A stretch of 64,000 nt of DNA from Streptomyces venezuelae (GTDB lineage: Bacteria > Actinomycetota > Actinomycetes > Streptomycetales > Streptomycetaceae), in NCBI RefSeq assembly GCF_008642275.1, contig NZ_CP029189.1, forward strand, positions 3,822,501 to 3,886,500. The letters run 5' to 3'. Positions 45,790 to 55,015 of this stretch are shown one piece after another. The notes beneath the pieces were generated by a model. That model searched no databases and was not told where the DNA came from. It saw only the letters and a list, made by a program, of their open reading frames with translations. Every line of letters begins with the position of its first letter. Positions within the stretch are counted from its first letter, which is position 1. The position numbers and the translations under genes were made by a program.

Positions 45790-46899
45790 ATGCGGACCGT
45801 ACTCATCTCCGGCGGCGGCATCGCGGGTCCCGTCCTCGCCCACCTCCTGCGCCGCCACGGCTTCGAGCCCACCGTCGTCGAACGCGCCCCCGGCGTCCGT
45901 GGCGGCGGGCAGGCCGTCGACATCCGCGGCGTCGCGCTCGACGTGGTGGCACGCATGGGCCTGCTGGAGCGGGCGAGCCGGGTACGCACCCGGATGCGCG
46001 GCATGTCGGTCCTCGGCCCCGACGGAACCGAGGTCGGCCGCTCCACCGAGGCGACCTTCAGCAGCGGCCGGCTCGACGGCGAGGACATCGAGGTGCTGCG
46101 CGAGGACCTGGTGCGGATGGTCCACGAACACACCCGCGCGGACGTCGCGTACCTCTTCGGCGACACCCTCACCGGGCTGGAGGAACACGAGGACGGGGTG
46201 CGGGCGGAGTTCGCGCACGCGGCGCCGCGCACCTTCGACCTCGTCGTCGGCGCCGACGGACTGCACTCCACCGTGCGCCGGCTGGCCTTCGGCCCCGAGG
46301 AGGACCACGCCCACCACCTGGGCAGCTACCTCTCGGTGTTCGGCACGGACAACTTCCTCGGCCTGGAGGACTGGCAGATGTGGCTGCGGGACGCGGACAT
46401 GGGGTTCGGCATCATGCCCGTACGCGACAACACCGAACTGCGCGTCGCCTTCGGCTTCGAGTCGGCCCCCCTCGCCCCGGAGCTGCGCACCGGCGAGGCC
46501 CTGCGGCGGACCGTCGTCGAGAGGCTGGAGTCCCTGCGGTGGGAAGGGGCCCGCCTGGCCGAAGCCGCCCGCAAGGCACCCGACTTCTACTGCGACGCCA
46601 TGGCCCAGATCCGGATGGACCGGTGGTCTCGGGGCCGCGTCGTCCTGCTCGGGGACGCCGGCTACTGCCCCTCCCCCCTCTCGGGTCAGGGCACCAGCCT
46701 GGCCCTGGTGGGCGCCCACGTGCTGGCCGAGTCCCTCGCCGGGGCGTCCGGCGACCACCTCGCCGCGTACGCCCGCTACGAGGAGCGGATGCGGCCCTTC
46801 GTCGACCTCAACCAGGCCCTTGCGACGGAGAACCCGGGCGGACCCGCGTCCGAGGAATCGGTGACCCGTGCCAAGAACGCGATCTCGCTGGACGGCTGA
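45790..46899 (+). CDS. FAD-dependent monooxygenase
   Basis: A 369-residue group A flavin monooxygenase (PHBH fold). The N-terminal FAD motif is VLISGGGIAGPVLAHLL with the acidic end VVERAP, the DG motif is VVGADGLHSTVRRLAF, and the second FAD motif is RVVLLGDAGYCPSPLSGQG. It hydroxylates a small or aromatic substrate with NAD(P)H and oxygen; TetX-like drug inactivation is also possible. GAAGGAG lies just before the ATG. It is divergent from the GntR-TetR regulator, so it is the likely inducible target. Confidence 0.92.
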   Translation: MRTVLISGGGIAGPVLAHLLRRHGFEPTVVERAPGVRGGGQAVDIRGVALDVVARMGLLERASRVRTRMRGMSVLGPDGTEVGRSTEATFSSGRLDGEDIEVLREDLVRMVHEHTRADVAYLFGDTLTGLEEHEDGVRAEFAHAAPRTFDLVVGADGLHSTVRRLAFGPEEDHAHHLGSYLSVFGTDNFLGLEDWQMWLRDADMGFGIMPVRDNTELRVAFGFESAPLAPELRTGEALRRTVVERLESLRWEGARLAEAARKAPDFYCDAMAQIRMDRWSRGRVVLLGDAGYCPSPLSGQGTSLALVGAHVLAESLAGASGDHLAAYARYEERMRPFVDLNQALATENPGGPASEESVTRAKNAISLDG

Positions 46900-47038
46900 C
46901 CCGGTGGCCACCGGCCGGTGCCGGTGCGGCACGCCCCCTCGTGCCACCGCGCGACCGTGCTGACCCCCTTGACGCCCCCGGGCGCCGGGGGGACGCTCCC
47001 GGGTCTTGGATCCGAACGGTTGCAGCTGGGGGGCCGCC

Positions 47039-48934
47039 ATGCCGGAGGAATCTGTCCAGTCGGTGGGGGAGCTGCGCGCGCAGCTCGTCGCGCAGGGGGC
47101 GCGCTGGTCGGTCCTGGAGCACCTCGCCGACGAGGAGCCCGTGCCGCGGCCTTCGCTCGGCCTGGAGCCCGGGGCCAACCTGACCACCGCCGAGGACGCG
47201 GGGGTGATCGACCTGGCGGGGATCATCGGCCACGCCAGCGGCAACCCCCATCTGACCCGGCGCCGCGCGGCCCACGGGCTGCTGCCCGGAGTCCGGGGGC
47301 CCGCGGCCCCGGCCCGTCCCGCGGCCGTGGACTGGCGCAACCGCTGGGGCTGGCCGTGGATCACCAAGGTGAAGGACCAGAACCCGTGCGGTTCCTGCTG
47401 GGCCTTCGGCGCCGCCGGCCTCGTGGAGTCCATGGCCCGGATCGAGCACGACGTATGGGCGGAGCGTTCCGAGGGGGACGTCCACGACGGACTGCGCTTC
47501 ACCTGCGGCCAGGGCAGCAACCCGGAGACCGCCCTCGACTGGATCAAGGCGAACGGCGGGCTCGCCGACCCGGACTGCTGGCCGTACAGCACTCCGCCCG
47601 CGGGGCTCCCGGCCGCCCGCCGCGACGCCTGGCGCGCCGAGTACACGCCCAGCTGGGACCGCTCCGGCCGGACCGTCCGGATCACCGACTACGTCCGGCT
47701 CGGCGACGTGGAGCAGCAGAAGGTCTGGCTGGACACGGTCGGCCCGCTGACCGCCTGCTTCGACGTCTACGACGACTTCTTCGGCCTCGGCTCGGGCGTG
47801 TACCACCGGACGAGCGACCGTCTCGCGGGCGGCCACTGCGTGCTGATCGTCGGCTACGACGACGCGGCCGGCTGCTGGCTGTTCAAGAACTCCTGGGGCA
47901 CGGGCTACCACGTCGGCGGCTACGGCCGGATCGCCTACGGCGAGGTCGACATCGACCACTGGGCCAAGTGCGGCCTGCGCGGCACCAATCCCGACCCGTG
48001 GACCAAGCGCCGCCTGCACAGCGGCAACGTCTACGAGAGCGGCAACGGCCGCGCCCACCGCAACTTCGAGCTGCTCGCCACCGCCCCCGGCGGCCGCCTC
48101 CAGCACTGGTGGCGCGAGGGCGACTCCCCGTTCGCCTGGGCCCGCGCCGGCACCTTCGCCACCGACGCCTCCGGCCAGCCCGCCTTCACCGGTACCACCT
48201 ACAACCGCAACATGGAGTCCCTGCACGTGACCACCGGCGGCCGGCTGCGGCACTGGTACTACGAGCAGTCCGGCGGTGCCTGGCGCGACGGCGGCCTCTT
48301 CGGGCCGGGCGACGCGGCCACCGGTTCGACGCCGGCGTTCATCCAGAGCGACTACGGCAAGCCGGGCAACTTCGAGGTGGTCGTCCGGACCGCCGACGGC
48401 CGCCTCAACCACTGGTGGCGGATCAACGGCGCCCCCTGGACCTGGAACGACGGAGGCCGCTTCGCCTCCGGCATCGCCCACTACGGGCCCGCCCTCGTCC
48501 AGACCCGCGGCCGCCACCTGGACCTCGTCGCCGCCCTCACCGACGGCCGGATGCAGCTGTGGTGGCGCGACGATCCGAACGGCTTCACCTGGCGGGCCGG
48601 GGAGATCTTCGGCAGCGGTACGGCGGCCGTCTCCGCGCCCTGCCTGATCGAGGGGCAGTTCGGGGCCGCGGACGAGGACACCGCGGGGAACTACGAGCTG
48701 TGCGTGGCCGTCGCCGGCGGCCGGGTCGAGCACTGGTGGCGCGGCAACGCGGGCGGCTCGCCCTGGCGGCGCAGCGCGGTCTTCGGACACGACGTCGCCT
48801 GCGTCACCGGGATGCTCCAGGGCAGTTTCGGGTTCAATCTGGAAGTCGTCGTCCTGCGCACCGACCGCCGCCTCCAGCACTACTGGCGCGACGGCGCGGG
48901 CTGGCACGAGGGGTCGGTGATCGGCCCCGTCTGA
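47039..48934 (+). CDS. Papain-family (C1) cysteine peptidase with C-terminal lectin-like repeats
   Basis: A 631-residue protein. Residues about 95-320 form a papain fold with all four catalytic positions: Gln114, Cys120 in CGSCWAF, His266 in GGHCVLIVGYD and Asn284 in KNSWGTGYHVGGYG. The C-terminal 290 residues contain about six repeats of 45-55 residues ending in HWW/HYW (GRLQHWWRE, GRLRHWYYE, GRLNHWWRI, GRMQLWWRD, GRVEHWWRG, RRLQHYWRD), like a sugar-binding beta-propeller. No signal peptide is visible. GGGGGG precedes the ATG. A chagasin-like inhibitor follows 15 bp later. Confidence 0.9.
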   Translation: MPEESVQSVGELRAQLVAQGARWSVLEHLADEEPVPRPSLGLEPGANLTTAEDAGVIDLAGIIGHASGNPHLTRRRAAHGLLPGVRGPAAPARPAAVDWRNRWGWPWITKVKDQNPCGSCWAFGAAGLVESMARIEHDVWAERSEGDVHDGLRFTCGQGSNPETALDWIKANGGLADPDCWPYSTPPAGLPAARRDAWRAEYTPSWDRSGRTVRITDYVRLGDVEQQKVWLDTVGPLTACFDVYDDFFGLGSGVYHRTSDRLAGGHCVLIVGYDDAAGCWLFKNSWGTGYHVGGYGRIAYGEVDIDHWAKCGLRGTNPDPWTKRRLHSGNVYESGNGRAHRNFELLATAPGGRLQHWWREGDSPFAWARAGTFATDASGQPAFTGTTYNRNMESLHVTTGGRLRHWYYEQSGGAWRDGGLFGPGDAATGSTPAFIQSDYGKPGNFEVVVRTADGRLNHWWRINGAPWTWNDGGRFASGIAHYGPALVQTRGRHLDLVAALTDGRMQLWWRDDPNGFTWRAGEIFGSGTAAVSAPCLIEGQFGAADEDTAGNYELCVAVAGGRVEHWWRGNAGGSPWRRSAVFGHDVACVTGMLQGSFGFNLEVVVLRTDRRLQHYWRDGAGWHEGSVIGPV

Positions 48935-48949
48935 GAGGACCGGGCGGGC

Positions 48950-49276
48950 GTGGAGGTACGGAGCATCGTGCTGGTCCCGGACGAGCCGTACGAGCTGCGG
49001 CTCACCGGGCGGGGCGCGCGCGGGTACGTGTGGACCTGGCAGGTCACCGGGGACGCGGACACGGTGGCGGTGGCGGAGGCCGCCGCGGACCCGGCCGCCG
49101 CCGAGGCGCCGCCGGGGGCCCCGGTGGAGCGGATCTACGTGGTCCGGGCCCGGCCCCCGGGCGGGGGCCGGGCCCGGATCCGCTTCGCACAGGTCCGGCC
49201 GCCCTACCCGGACGAGGCCCCGTACGACGAGTTCGTCCTGGACGTGGAGGTGCCGGCGGTCACCGGCCGGAGCTGA
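48950..49276 (+). CDS. Chagasin-like (I42) cysteine-peptidase inhibitor
   Basis: A 108-residue beta-rich protein. GARGYVWTW at residues 22-30 corresponds to the chagasin loop NPTTGYxW, a GGGRARIRFA strand follows, and RPPYP near residue 83 matches the RPW loop. These loops normally plug the active site of papain-like peptidases. It starts with GTG, preceded by GAGAGGA, 15 bp after the peptidase gene, so it is almost certainly co-expressed as its inhibitor. No signal peptide is evident, in agreement with the peptidase. The TGY tripeptide is RGY here, so the match is moderate. Confidence 0.7.
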   Translation: MEVRSIVLVPDEPYELRLTGRGARGYVWTWQVTGDADTVAVAEAAADPAAAEAPPGAPVERIYVVRARPPGGGRARIRFAQVRPPYPDEAPYDEFVLDVEVPAVTGRS

Positions 49277-50441
49277 GGACCTTGCGCTGCACGGCCTCCA
49301 GGGGGCCGTGGCCGAAGCGGCGCAGCCACAGCCACGATCCGGCGGCCAGGGTCAGGCTCACGCCGGCCCACAGGCCCATCACCCACCAGGGGCCGCTGCC
49401 GCCGAGCCGCTCGGCGAGGCCCAGCCCGATGCCGTAGCAGAGCAGCATGCAGAGCAGGTTCTGGGCGACGTAGCAGGACAGGGCGGTGCGGCCGACGGAG
49501 CCGAGGGCGAGGCTCACCGGGGCCGGGATCCACCGCCGGTCGAGGGAGAGGCCGATCAGGCCGATGTAGCCGAGGGCGAGCACCGGGGCGGCGCCGTAGC
49601 GGCCCAGGAGGTAGAAGTCGGAGCCGCCGAGGGTGGTCGCGGCGTTCAGCGGCAGCCCGAGGCCCAGGCCCCAGCCGGCCATCCGGGTCCGGATGCGGTG
49701 GCCCTCCGCGGTGGGGGTGAAGGCGCCCGCGCGGTGCAGCCGCACCCCGAGGAGGAAGAGGAACACGAGGAGTCCGAAGGAGACGACCGGCTCGATGCGC
49801 AGGGCGGGGAAGTGCTCCAGACGGAAGGCGACCTGGGCGGGGTAGCCGCCTGTGGCGTACAGCTCGACGGTGGCCGGATCCGGGTTCCTGGGGGCCCCGG
49901 CGGGCCGGCTCAGCGCGTCGAGGGTCGCCAGGGACATCAGCGCCAGGTGCAGGCCGGCGGCCGTCCACATGGCTCCCTTGCGCACCTTCTCGGAGCGGGC
50001 CAGCAGCCAGGCGACGAGCAGGGCCGTGACGGCGTACCCCATGAGCACGTCCCAGGCGAAGACGAGCGCGAAGTGGACGGTTCCCTCGACGAAGAGGAAG
50101 GCGGCGCGGCGCGGGTAGCGGCCGGGCCAGGGATCGCCGCGGCGGGCGGCCGAGTCGAACTGGATGGCCAGGCCCACCCCGAACAGGACCGTCAGCAGGG
50201 CCAGGAACTTGCCGTCGGCGAGGAAGCGGAAGACGCTCTCGGCGAGGTGCGCGGCGGAGGGGTCCGCGATCGGGTCGGGCACCTTCATCGAGCCCTGGAA
50301 CACCCCCCACTCCGAGCCGGGCGCGGTGAAGATCCAGACGTTGGTCATGAGGGTGCCGAGGATCGCGGCGCCGCGCAGGACGTCGAGGAGCGGGAGCCGG
50401 GCGGTCTTGGGCGCCGCCGGGGCGAGCAGGGTTTCGGCCAT
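49260..50441 (-). CDS. DUF418 family membrane protein
   Basis: A 393-residue membrane protein with about ten helices. It begins RLPLLDVLRGAAILGTLMTN, typical of DUF418 and related acyltransferase-3-like membrane proteins, has RYPRRAAFLFVEGTVHF, and ends in the DUF418 domain (GRTALSCYVAQNLLCMLLCYGIG, GPLEAVQRKV). Function is unknown; relatives may modify surface polymers. Its last 17 bp overlap the inhibitor gene on the other strand. ATG 50441 is divergent from the GntR gene. Confidence 0.9.
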   Translation of the reverse strand: MAETLLAPAAPKTARLPLLDVLRGAAILGTLMTNVWIFTAPGSEWGVFQGSMKVPDPIADPSAAHLAESVFRFLADGKFLALLTVLFGVGLAIQFDSAARRGDPWPGRYPRRAAFLFVEGTVHFALVFAWDVLMGYAVTALLVAWLLARSEKVRKGAMWTAAGLHLALMSLATLDALSRPAGAPRNPDPATVELYATGGYPAQVAFRLEHFPALRIEPVVSFGLLVFLFLLGVRLHRAGAFTPTAEGHRIRTRMAGWGLGLGLPLNAATTLGGSDFYLLGRYGAAPVLALGYIGLIGLSLDRRWIPAPVSLALGSVGRTALSCYVAQNLLCMLLCYGIGLGLAERLGGSGPWWVMGLWAGVSLTLAAGSWLWLRRFGHGPLEAVQRKVLSSGR

Positions 50442-50645
50442 GACTTCAGCGTCGCGGCGCGCGGGGCCCCGTACGTCCTGCGGGCGGACGAAGGCGCGGT
50501 ACATCCTTCGGTGCAGCGGGCGGTCCGCGGACCACACCCGGGCTCTTTCCGGAGCGGTCCGCACCCACCGGCTCCCGCCCGGGGACGGGGTCCACATCCT
50601 GGACCCCGGCAGGGCTTGCACCCCTGTTGTATCTATCCTGTGCGC

Positions 50646-51296
50646 ATGTCCGCCCCCACTGCTTCCGTGACCGCTGCCGACCGCGTCTACCAGCACGTCA
50701 AGCAGGGGGTGCTCGACCGTCGCTACGAAGGCGGCACCCTCCTGACCGAGGGCGAACTGGCCGCGGCCGTAGGGGTGTCCCGTACGCCCGTCCGCGAGGC
50801 GCTGCTGCGGCTGGAGACCGAGGGGCTGCTGAAGCTGTACCCGAAGAAGGGCGCGCTGGTCCTCCAGGTATCCGTGCAGGAGATCACCGACGTCCTCGAA
50901 ACCCGGCTGCTGGTCGAGGAGTTCACCGTACGCAGAGCCGTACCGGCGTCACCGGGTCTGCTGGACCGGCTCGCCGCCCTGCTCGACGAACAGCGCCGGC
51001 ACGCCGACGCGGGCGACCTCGCCGCGATGATGGCCGCCGACCGGGGCTTCCACGCCGAGATCGTGCGCAGTGCCGGGAACGAGATCCTGTGCCGCCTCTA
51101 CGACCAGCTCCGCGACCGGCAGCTGCGGATGGGCGTGGCCCTGCTGCACGCCCACCCGGAGCGGCTGGACCGGACGCTCGCCGAGCACGCGGAGATCCTG
51201 GAAGCGCTGCGCGCCGGGGACGCGGACACGGCGGCCGCGGCGGTCCGCGGTCACATCGGCCGGGTCGAGGCCCTCGTGCGGGGGCCGGGCCGGTGA
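50646..51296 (+). CDS. GntR-family (FadR/FCD) transcriptional regulator
   Basis: A 216-residue regulator with an N-terminal winged helix (VYQHVKQGVLDRRYEGGTLL, LAAAVGVSRTPVREALLRLE) and a C-terminal FCD helical domain (RRHADAGDLAAMMAADRGFH, LAEHAEILEALRAGD). FCD regulators bind small carboxylates via a metal. TATCCT at 50634-50639 ends six bases before the ATG and no Shine-Dalgarno sequence is present, so the mRNA may be leaderless. Its stop overlaps the MFS gene start as GTGA, so it probably controls that transporter. Confidence 0.92.
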   Translation: MSAPTASVTAADRVYQHVKQGVLDRRYEGGTLLTEGELAAAVGVSRTPVREALLRLETEGLLKLYPKKGALVLQVSVQEITDVLETRLLVEEFTVRRAVPASPGLLDRLAALLDEQRRHADAGDLAAMMAADRGFHAEIVRSAGNEILCRLYDQLRDRQLRMGVALLHAHPERLDRTLAEHAEILEALRAGDADTAAAAVRGHIGRVEALVRGPGR

Positions 51297-52717
51297 ACGG
51301 CTCGGTGGACGCCTCGGTCAGCGGTTCGGTCAGCGGTTCGGCGAAGGGCTCGGTCAACGGCTCGGTCAACGGCTCGGCGAAGGGCTCCCTGGGCCTGCCC
51401 GCCGACCCGCCGGGCGGTGGCAGGGCCGTCGCCGTCTGGGGCATCGGCGTCGCCGTCTACTTCGTGGCGGTGATCTTCCGTACCAGCCTGGGCGTGGCCG
51501 GCCTGGACGCCGCAGACCGCTTCCACGTCAACGCCTCGGCGCTGGCCGCCTTCTCCCTCCTCCAGCTGCTGGTCTACGCGGGCATGCAGATCCCGGTGGG
51601 CCTGATGGTGGACCGGCTCGGCACCAAGAAGGTGCTGACCCTGGGCGCGGTGCTGTTCACCGCCGGCCAGCTCGGCTTCGCGCTGTCGCCCTCGTACGGG
51701 ATGGCACTCGCCGCGCGGGCACTGCTGGGCTGCGGCGACGCGATGACCTTCATATCGGTGCTGCGGCTCGGCACCCGGTGGTTCCCGGCCCGGCGCGGCC
51801 CGCTGATGGCGCAGCTGGCCGGGCTGGTCGGCATGGCGGGCAACCTCGTCTCCACCCTCGTCCTCGCCCCGGTCCTGCACGGGGTCGGGTGGACCGCCGC
51901 GTTCGCGGGCAGTGCGGTGGCGGGGCTGGTGGTCCTGGTGCCGCTGACGCTGTTCCTGCGGGACCACCCCGAGGGGTTCGGGCCGGCGCCGTCGCAGCAC
52001 GCGTCCGGTGGCTTCGTACGCCGCCAGATCCGCGAGTCCTGGGCCGAACCCGGCACCCGGCTCGGCCTGTGGGTGCACTTCACCACGCAGTTCCCCGCGA
52101 TGGTGTTCCTGCTGCTGTGGGGCATGCCCTTCCTGGTCGAGGCGCAGGGGCTCTCGCGGACCACCGCGGGCGGGCTGCTGACGCTGGTCGTCGCCTCGAA
52201 CATGGCGCTCGGGCTGGTCTACGGCCAGGCCGTCGGCCGCCGCCAGTCCGCGCGGATCCCGCTCGCCCTGGGCACGGTCGGTCTCACCGCCCTGCTGTGG
52301 GCGGCGGTCCTCGCGTATCCCGGCGACCGGGCGCCGATGTGGCTGCTGGTCGCCCTGTGCCTGGTGCTGGGCGGCTGCGGACCGGCGTCGATGATCGGCT
52401 TCGACTTCGCCCGCCCGGCCAACCCGCCGGAGCGCCAGGGCACCGCCTCCGGCATCACGAACATGGGCGGCTTCATCGCCTCCATGACCACCCTGCTGAC
52501 GGTCGGCGTCCTGCTCGACGCCACGGGCGACAACTACCGCATCGCCTTCTCCACGGTCTTCGTCCTCGAAGCGCTGGGCGTGCTCAGCATCCTGCGCCTG
52601 CGCCCCCTCGCCCTGGCCCGCGAGGCGGCCAAGGGCCGCGCCGCCCTCCCCGCCCAGCCGGAGCCGGTGTCCCGGGCGGGTGTGTTCCCCGAGGCGGCGG
52701 CGCGCGAGGCCCCGTAG
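51293..52717 (+). CDS. MFS transporter with a repetitive N-terminus
   Basis: A 474-residue major facilitator with twelve predicted helices (VWGIGVAVYFVAVIFRTSLG, then GLMVDRLGTKKVLTLGAVLF containing the MFS loop motif). The first 32 residues are repeats of NGSV, SGSV and AKGS-type units encoded by 12-bp DNA repeats (51296-51390), an unusual flexible extension. It is translationally coupled to the GntR gene. Substrate is unknown; nitrate/oxalate-type or metabolite uptake cannot be separated by eye. Confidence 0.9.
   Translation: MNGSVDASVSGSVSGSAKGSVNGSVNGSAKGSLGLPADPPGGGRAVAVWGIGVAVYFVAVIFRTSLGVAGLDAADRFHVNASALAAFSLLQLLVYAGMQIPVGLMVDRLGTKKVLTLGAVLFTAGQLGFALSPSYGMALAARALLGCGDAMTFISVLRLGTRWFPARRGPLMAQLAGLVGMAGNLVSTLVLAPVLHGVGWTAAFAGSAVAGLVVLVPLTLFLRDHPEGFGPAPSQHASGGFVRRQIRESWAEPGTRLGLWVHFTTQFPAMVFLLLWGMPFLVEAQGLSRTTAGGLLTLVVASNMALGLVYGQAVGRRQSARIPLALGTVGLTALLWAAVLAYPGDRAPMWLLVALCLVLGGCGPASMIGFDFARPANPPERQGTASGITNMGGFIASMTTLLTVGVLLDATGDNYRIAFSTVFVLEALGVLSILRLRPLALAREAAKGRAALPAQPEPVSRAGVFPEAAAREAP
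51296..51390 (+). repeat. 12-bp coding repeat array in the MFS gene
   Basis: Imperfect 12-bp units such as GGCTCGGTCAAC and GGTTCGGTCAGC recur about seven times, giving alternating NGSV/SGSV/AKGS peptides. Copy number could vary between strains. Confidence 0.85.
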
Positions 52718-52809
52718 GGCGTCGGCGGGCGCCGGTCAGCGGCCCGGGGGCGTCCCCGGCCTCCCGGGCCCGCGGCGACCGGGCGGGGGCGGACCGGGGC
52801 CCGGGACCT

Positions 52810-53640
52810 CTACGGGGTCACGGAGAACTGCGTGAGGATGGCGTCCGCCAGCTGTGCGTCGCCCTCCACCTTCACCCGGTCAGCGACGGTGTGCGCCCGG
52901 ACCCGGCCCGCCGCCAGGCGGACGTAGGTCTCCCAGTCCAGCGTCAGGGTCACCGCCGGGCCCAGCGACGGAGACTTGTCCACCGTGCCGCGGCCGTCCG
53001 CGTCCACCCGTACCGTCCGCATGAACTCCAGCTGACCGTGCACGTCGATCACCACGGCCGAGTTGGCCGGCGCGCCCGCCCGCTTGGCCACCACCTTCGG
53101 GAGCCCGGCCAGCAGGAGGTCGCGCGCCACGTACGCACCGGGTGAGTCCCAGTTCCCCGGTGCCCCGAGCGCCGCCCGCAGGTCCTGCTCGTGGATCCAC
53201 ACGTCGAACGCCCGCAGCCGCAGCGCCTGCTCCAGCGTCACCTGGTCACCGAGCGGCCCGCGGACCATCGTGGCCGGATCCCGCTTCTCGTTCCGCAGCT
53301 GCCGGGAGCGCCGGATCACCGTGTACTCCAGCTCCGAGGTCATCTCCGGCGCCGTGTGGTGACGGCGTACGTCGACCTGGACCTCCATGTACCGGCTGAA
53401 CTCGTCCACCACGTGCCGGAGGTCCCGCGCCACGGTGTGGATCGGCCGCGGGTCGCCGAGCTGCTCGCACTCGATGCCGATGATGTGTGACACGACATCA
53501 CGGACCGACCAGCCGGGACACGGCGTCGCCCGGTTCCACTCGCCCTCCGTCAGCGGGAGGACCAACTCGGATATCGCCTCGATGGAGTGTGTCCAGGCGT
53601 CGGCATAGGGCTGGAGGTCGGGATGCGGCTGGACGGTCAA
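52810..53640 (-). CDS. Maleylpyruvate isomerase/DinB-fold protein (mycothiol-dependent enzyme family)
   Basis: A 276-residue protein. The N-terminal DinB-like helical bundle has ATPCPGWSVRDVVSHIIGIECEQLG, the family signature with a metal-ligand histidine, RAFDVWIHEQDLRAALG in the third helix region, and an SCP2-like C-terminal domain (VTLTLDWETYVRLAAGR). Relatives transfer or isomerise using mycothiol. The best start is TTG 53640, with GAGGGG seven bases upstream, an uncommon start codon. Confidence 0.82.
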   Translation of the reverse strand: MTVQPHPDLQPYADAWTHSIEAISELVLPLTEGEWNRATPCPGWSVRDVVSHIIGIECEQLGDPRPIHTVARDLRHVVDEFSRYMEVQVDVRRHHTAPEMTSELEYTVIRRSRQLRNEKRDPATMVRGPLGDQVTLEQALRLRAFDVWIHEQDLRAALGAPGNWDSPGAYVARDLLLAGLPKVVAKRAGAPANSAVVIDVHGQLEFMRTVRVDADGRGTVDKSPSLGPAVTLTLDWETYVRLAAGRVRAHTVADRVKVEGDAQLADAILTQFSVTP

Positions 53641-53790
53641 CGGGACCCCTCGCGGTGCTGTTCAATGGCGCGTTTTAAGAAGCTGTGGACTCAGTTTCCA
53701 AAACTACGCTGCCGGTGAGCACCCCGGCAGTGCTTTCGTGTGACGATCGTAGGCCCGAGTTGACGGCTTGAACGCCAGGACGGTGGTAGT

Positions 53791-54570
53791 GTGCGCGCCT
53801 CGCTGATCCAAATCGCAGTGAACGAGGGCGAGTCGGTGTCTTCCCGACGTGCCCGCGTGGCCGAACTCGTACGGGAGCAGGCAGGCTCCGATCTTGTCGT
53901 CCTGCCGGAGCTGTGGCCGGTCGGCGCGTTCGCGTACGAGCAGTTCGAGACCGAGGCCGAACCGCTCGACGGCCCGACCTACGAGGCCATGTCCGAGGCG
54001 GCGCGCGACGCCGGCGTCTGGCTCCACGCGGGTTCGGTCGTCGAGCGCGCGGGCGACGGCTCCCTCTACAACACCGCCCTCGTCCTCTCCCCGGCGGGCG
54101 AGCTCGCCGCCACCTACCGGAAGATCCACCGCTTCGGCTTCGACCAGGGCGAAGCGGTGCTGATGTCGGCCGGGGACTCCCTCACCACGGTGACCCTGCC
54201 GGAGCAGACCCTCGGCATCGCCACCTGCTACGACCTGCGCTTCCCCGAGCTGTTCCGCGGCCTGGTCGACGCCGGGGCCACCACGATGGTCGTCGCGGCG
54301 GGCTGGCCGGCCCGCCGCCGCGCGCACTGGACCCTGCTGAGCCGGGCGCGCGCCGTGGAGGACCAGTCCTACGTCCTGGCCTGCGGGACGGCCGGCACCC
54401 ACGCGGGCGTGGAGCAGGCCGGGCACAGCCTGGTGGTCGACCCGTGGGGCGAGGTCCTGGCGGAGGCGGGCCCCGGCGAGGAGGTCCTCACCGTGGACCT
54501 GGACCCGGCCAAGGTCCCCGACACCCGGTCCCAGTTCCCGGCCCTGAAGGACCGCCGCCTGGGCCGCTGA
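53791..54570 (+). CDS. Carbon-nitrogen hydrolase (nitrilase superfamily)
   Basis: A 259-residue hydrolase with the Glu-Lys-Cys triad: LVVLPELWPVGAF (Glu), YRKIHRFGF (Lys) and IATCYDLRFPELF (Cys). It probably hydrolyses an omega-amide or similar C-N bond; the Nit2/YafV branch acts on deaminated glutamine. Start GTG. It is divergent from the DinB-like gene with 150 bp between them. A GC-rich hairpin follows its stop. Confidence 0.92.
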   Translation: MRASLIQIAVNEGESVSSRRARVAELVREQAGSDLVVLPELWPVGAFAYEQFETEAEPLDGPTYEAMSEAARDAGVWLHAGSVVERAGDGSLYNTALVLSPAGELAATYRKIHRFGFDQGEAVLMSAGDSLTTVTLPEQTLGIATCYDLRFPELFRGLVDAGATTMVVAAGWPARRRAHWTLLSRARAVEDQSYVLACGTAGTHAGVEQAGHSLVVDPWGEVLAEAGPGEEVLTVDLDPAKVPDTRSQFPALKDRRLGR

Positions 54571-54579
54571 CCGGCCCCT

Positions 54580-54619
54580 GGGGGTGCCGGGGGTCCCGCC
54601 GGCGGGACCTGGCACTCCC
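54580..54619 (+). terminator. Hairpin after the nitrilase gene
   Basis: GGTCCCGCC and GGCGGGACC form a near loop-less centre (54592-54609), extended by GGTGCC and GGCAC with small bulges. Confidence 0.7.
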
Positions 54620-54703
54620 GCGGTTGGCGTCCGCCCGCGCGGGCAGACGAGGAGGGACGGGCGGCGCGGGCCGCCACAGCCACGAGGAGGAGGCGGGTAC
54701 GCC

Positions 54704-55015
54704 GTGACCGATGACGCGGAGGCCGTGCTGGAAGCCGCCCTGGAGCCCCACGAGCCCGCCCACGCGGAGATCGAGGCACGCCGGCGCGTCCGGGAGCGGG
54801 CCACCGGCATGAAACACCACGAGGCCCAGGCCGCCCTGGAGGCGGTGCTGGCGGCCTCCGGCGACCTGGAGCGGGCCGACGCGGCCGTCCGCGCCGAGGC
54901 CGCCGAGTGGCAGCGCATCAGCGACCTGCTGTTCGACCACGGAGGCCCGTACGCCCCGGACACCGACGCATACGTCCAGGGCCAGCTCACGGCCCGGGAA
55001 CACCATCGGGACTGA
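54704..55015 (+). CDS. Small helical hypothetical protein
   Basis: A 103-residue soluble protein, Ala/Glu/Arg-rich and predicted fully helical (RRRVRERATGMKHHEAQAAL, AAVRAEAAEWQRISDLLFDH). I do not recognise a family. GAGGAGGAGG precedes GTG 54704; the frame is open further upstream, but that part crosses the hairpin. Its 3' end overlaps the LURP-one gene on the opposite strand by 29 bp. Confidence 0.65.
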   Translation: MTDDAEAVLEAALEPHEPAHAEIEARRRVRERATGMKHHEAQAALEAVLAASGDLERADAAVRAEAAEWQRISDLLFDHGGPYAPDTDAYVQGQLTAREHHRD

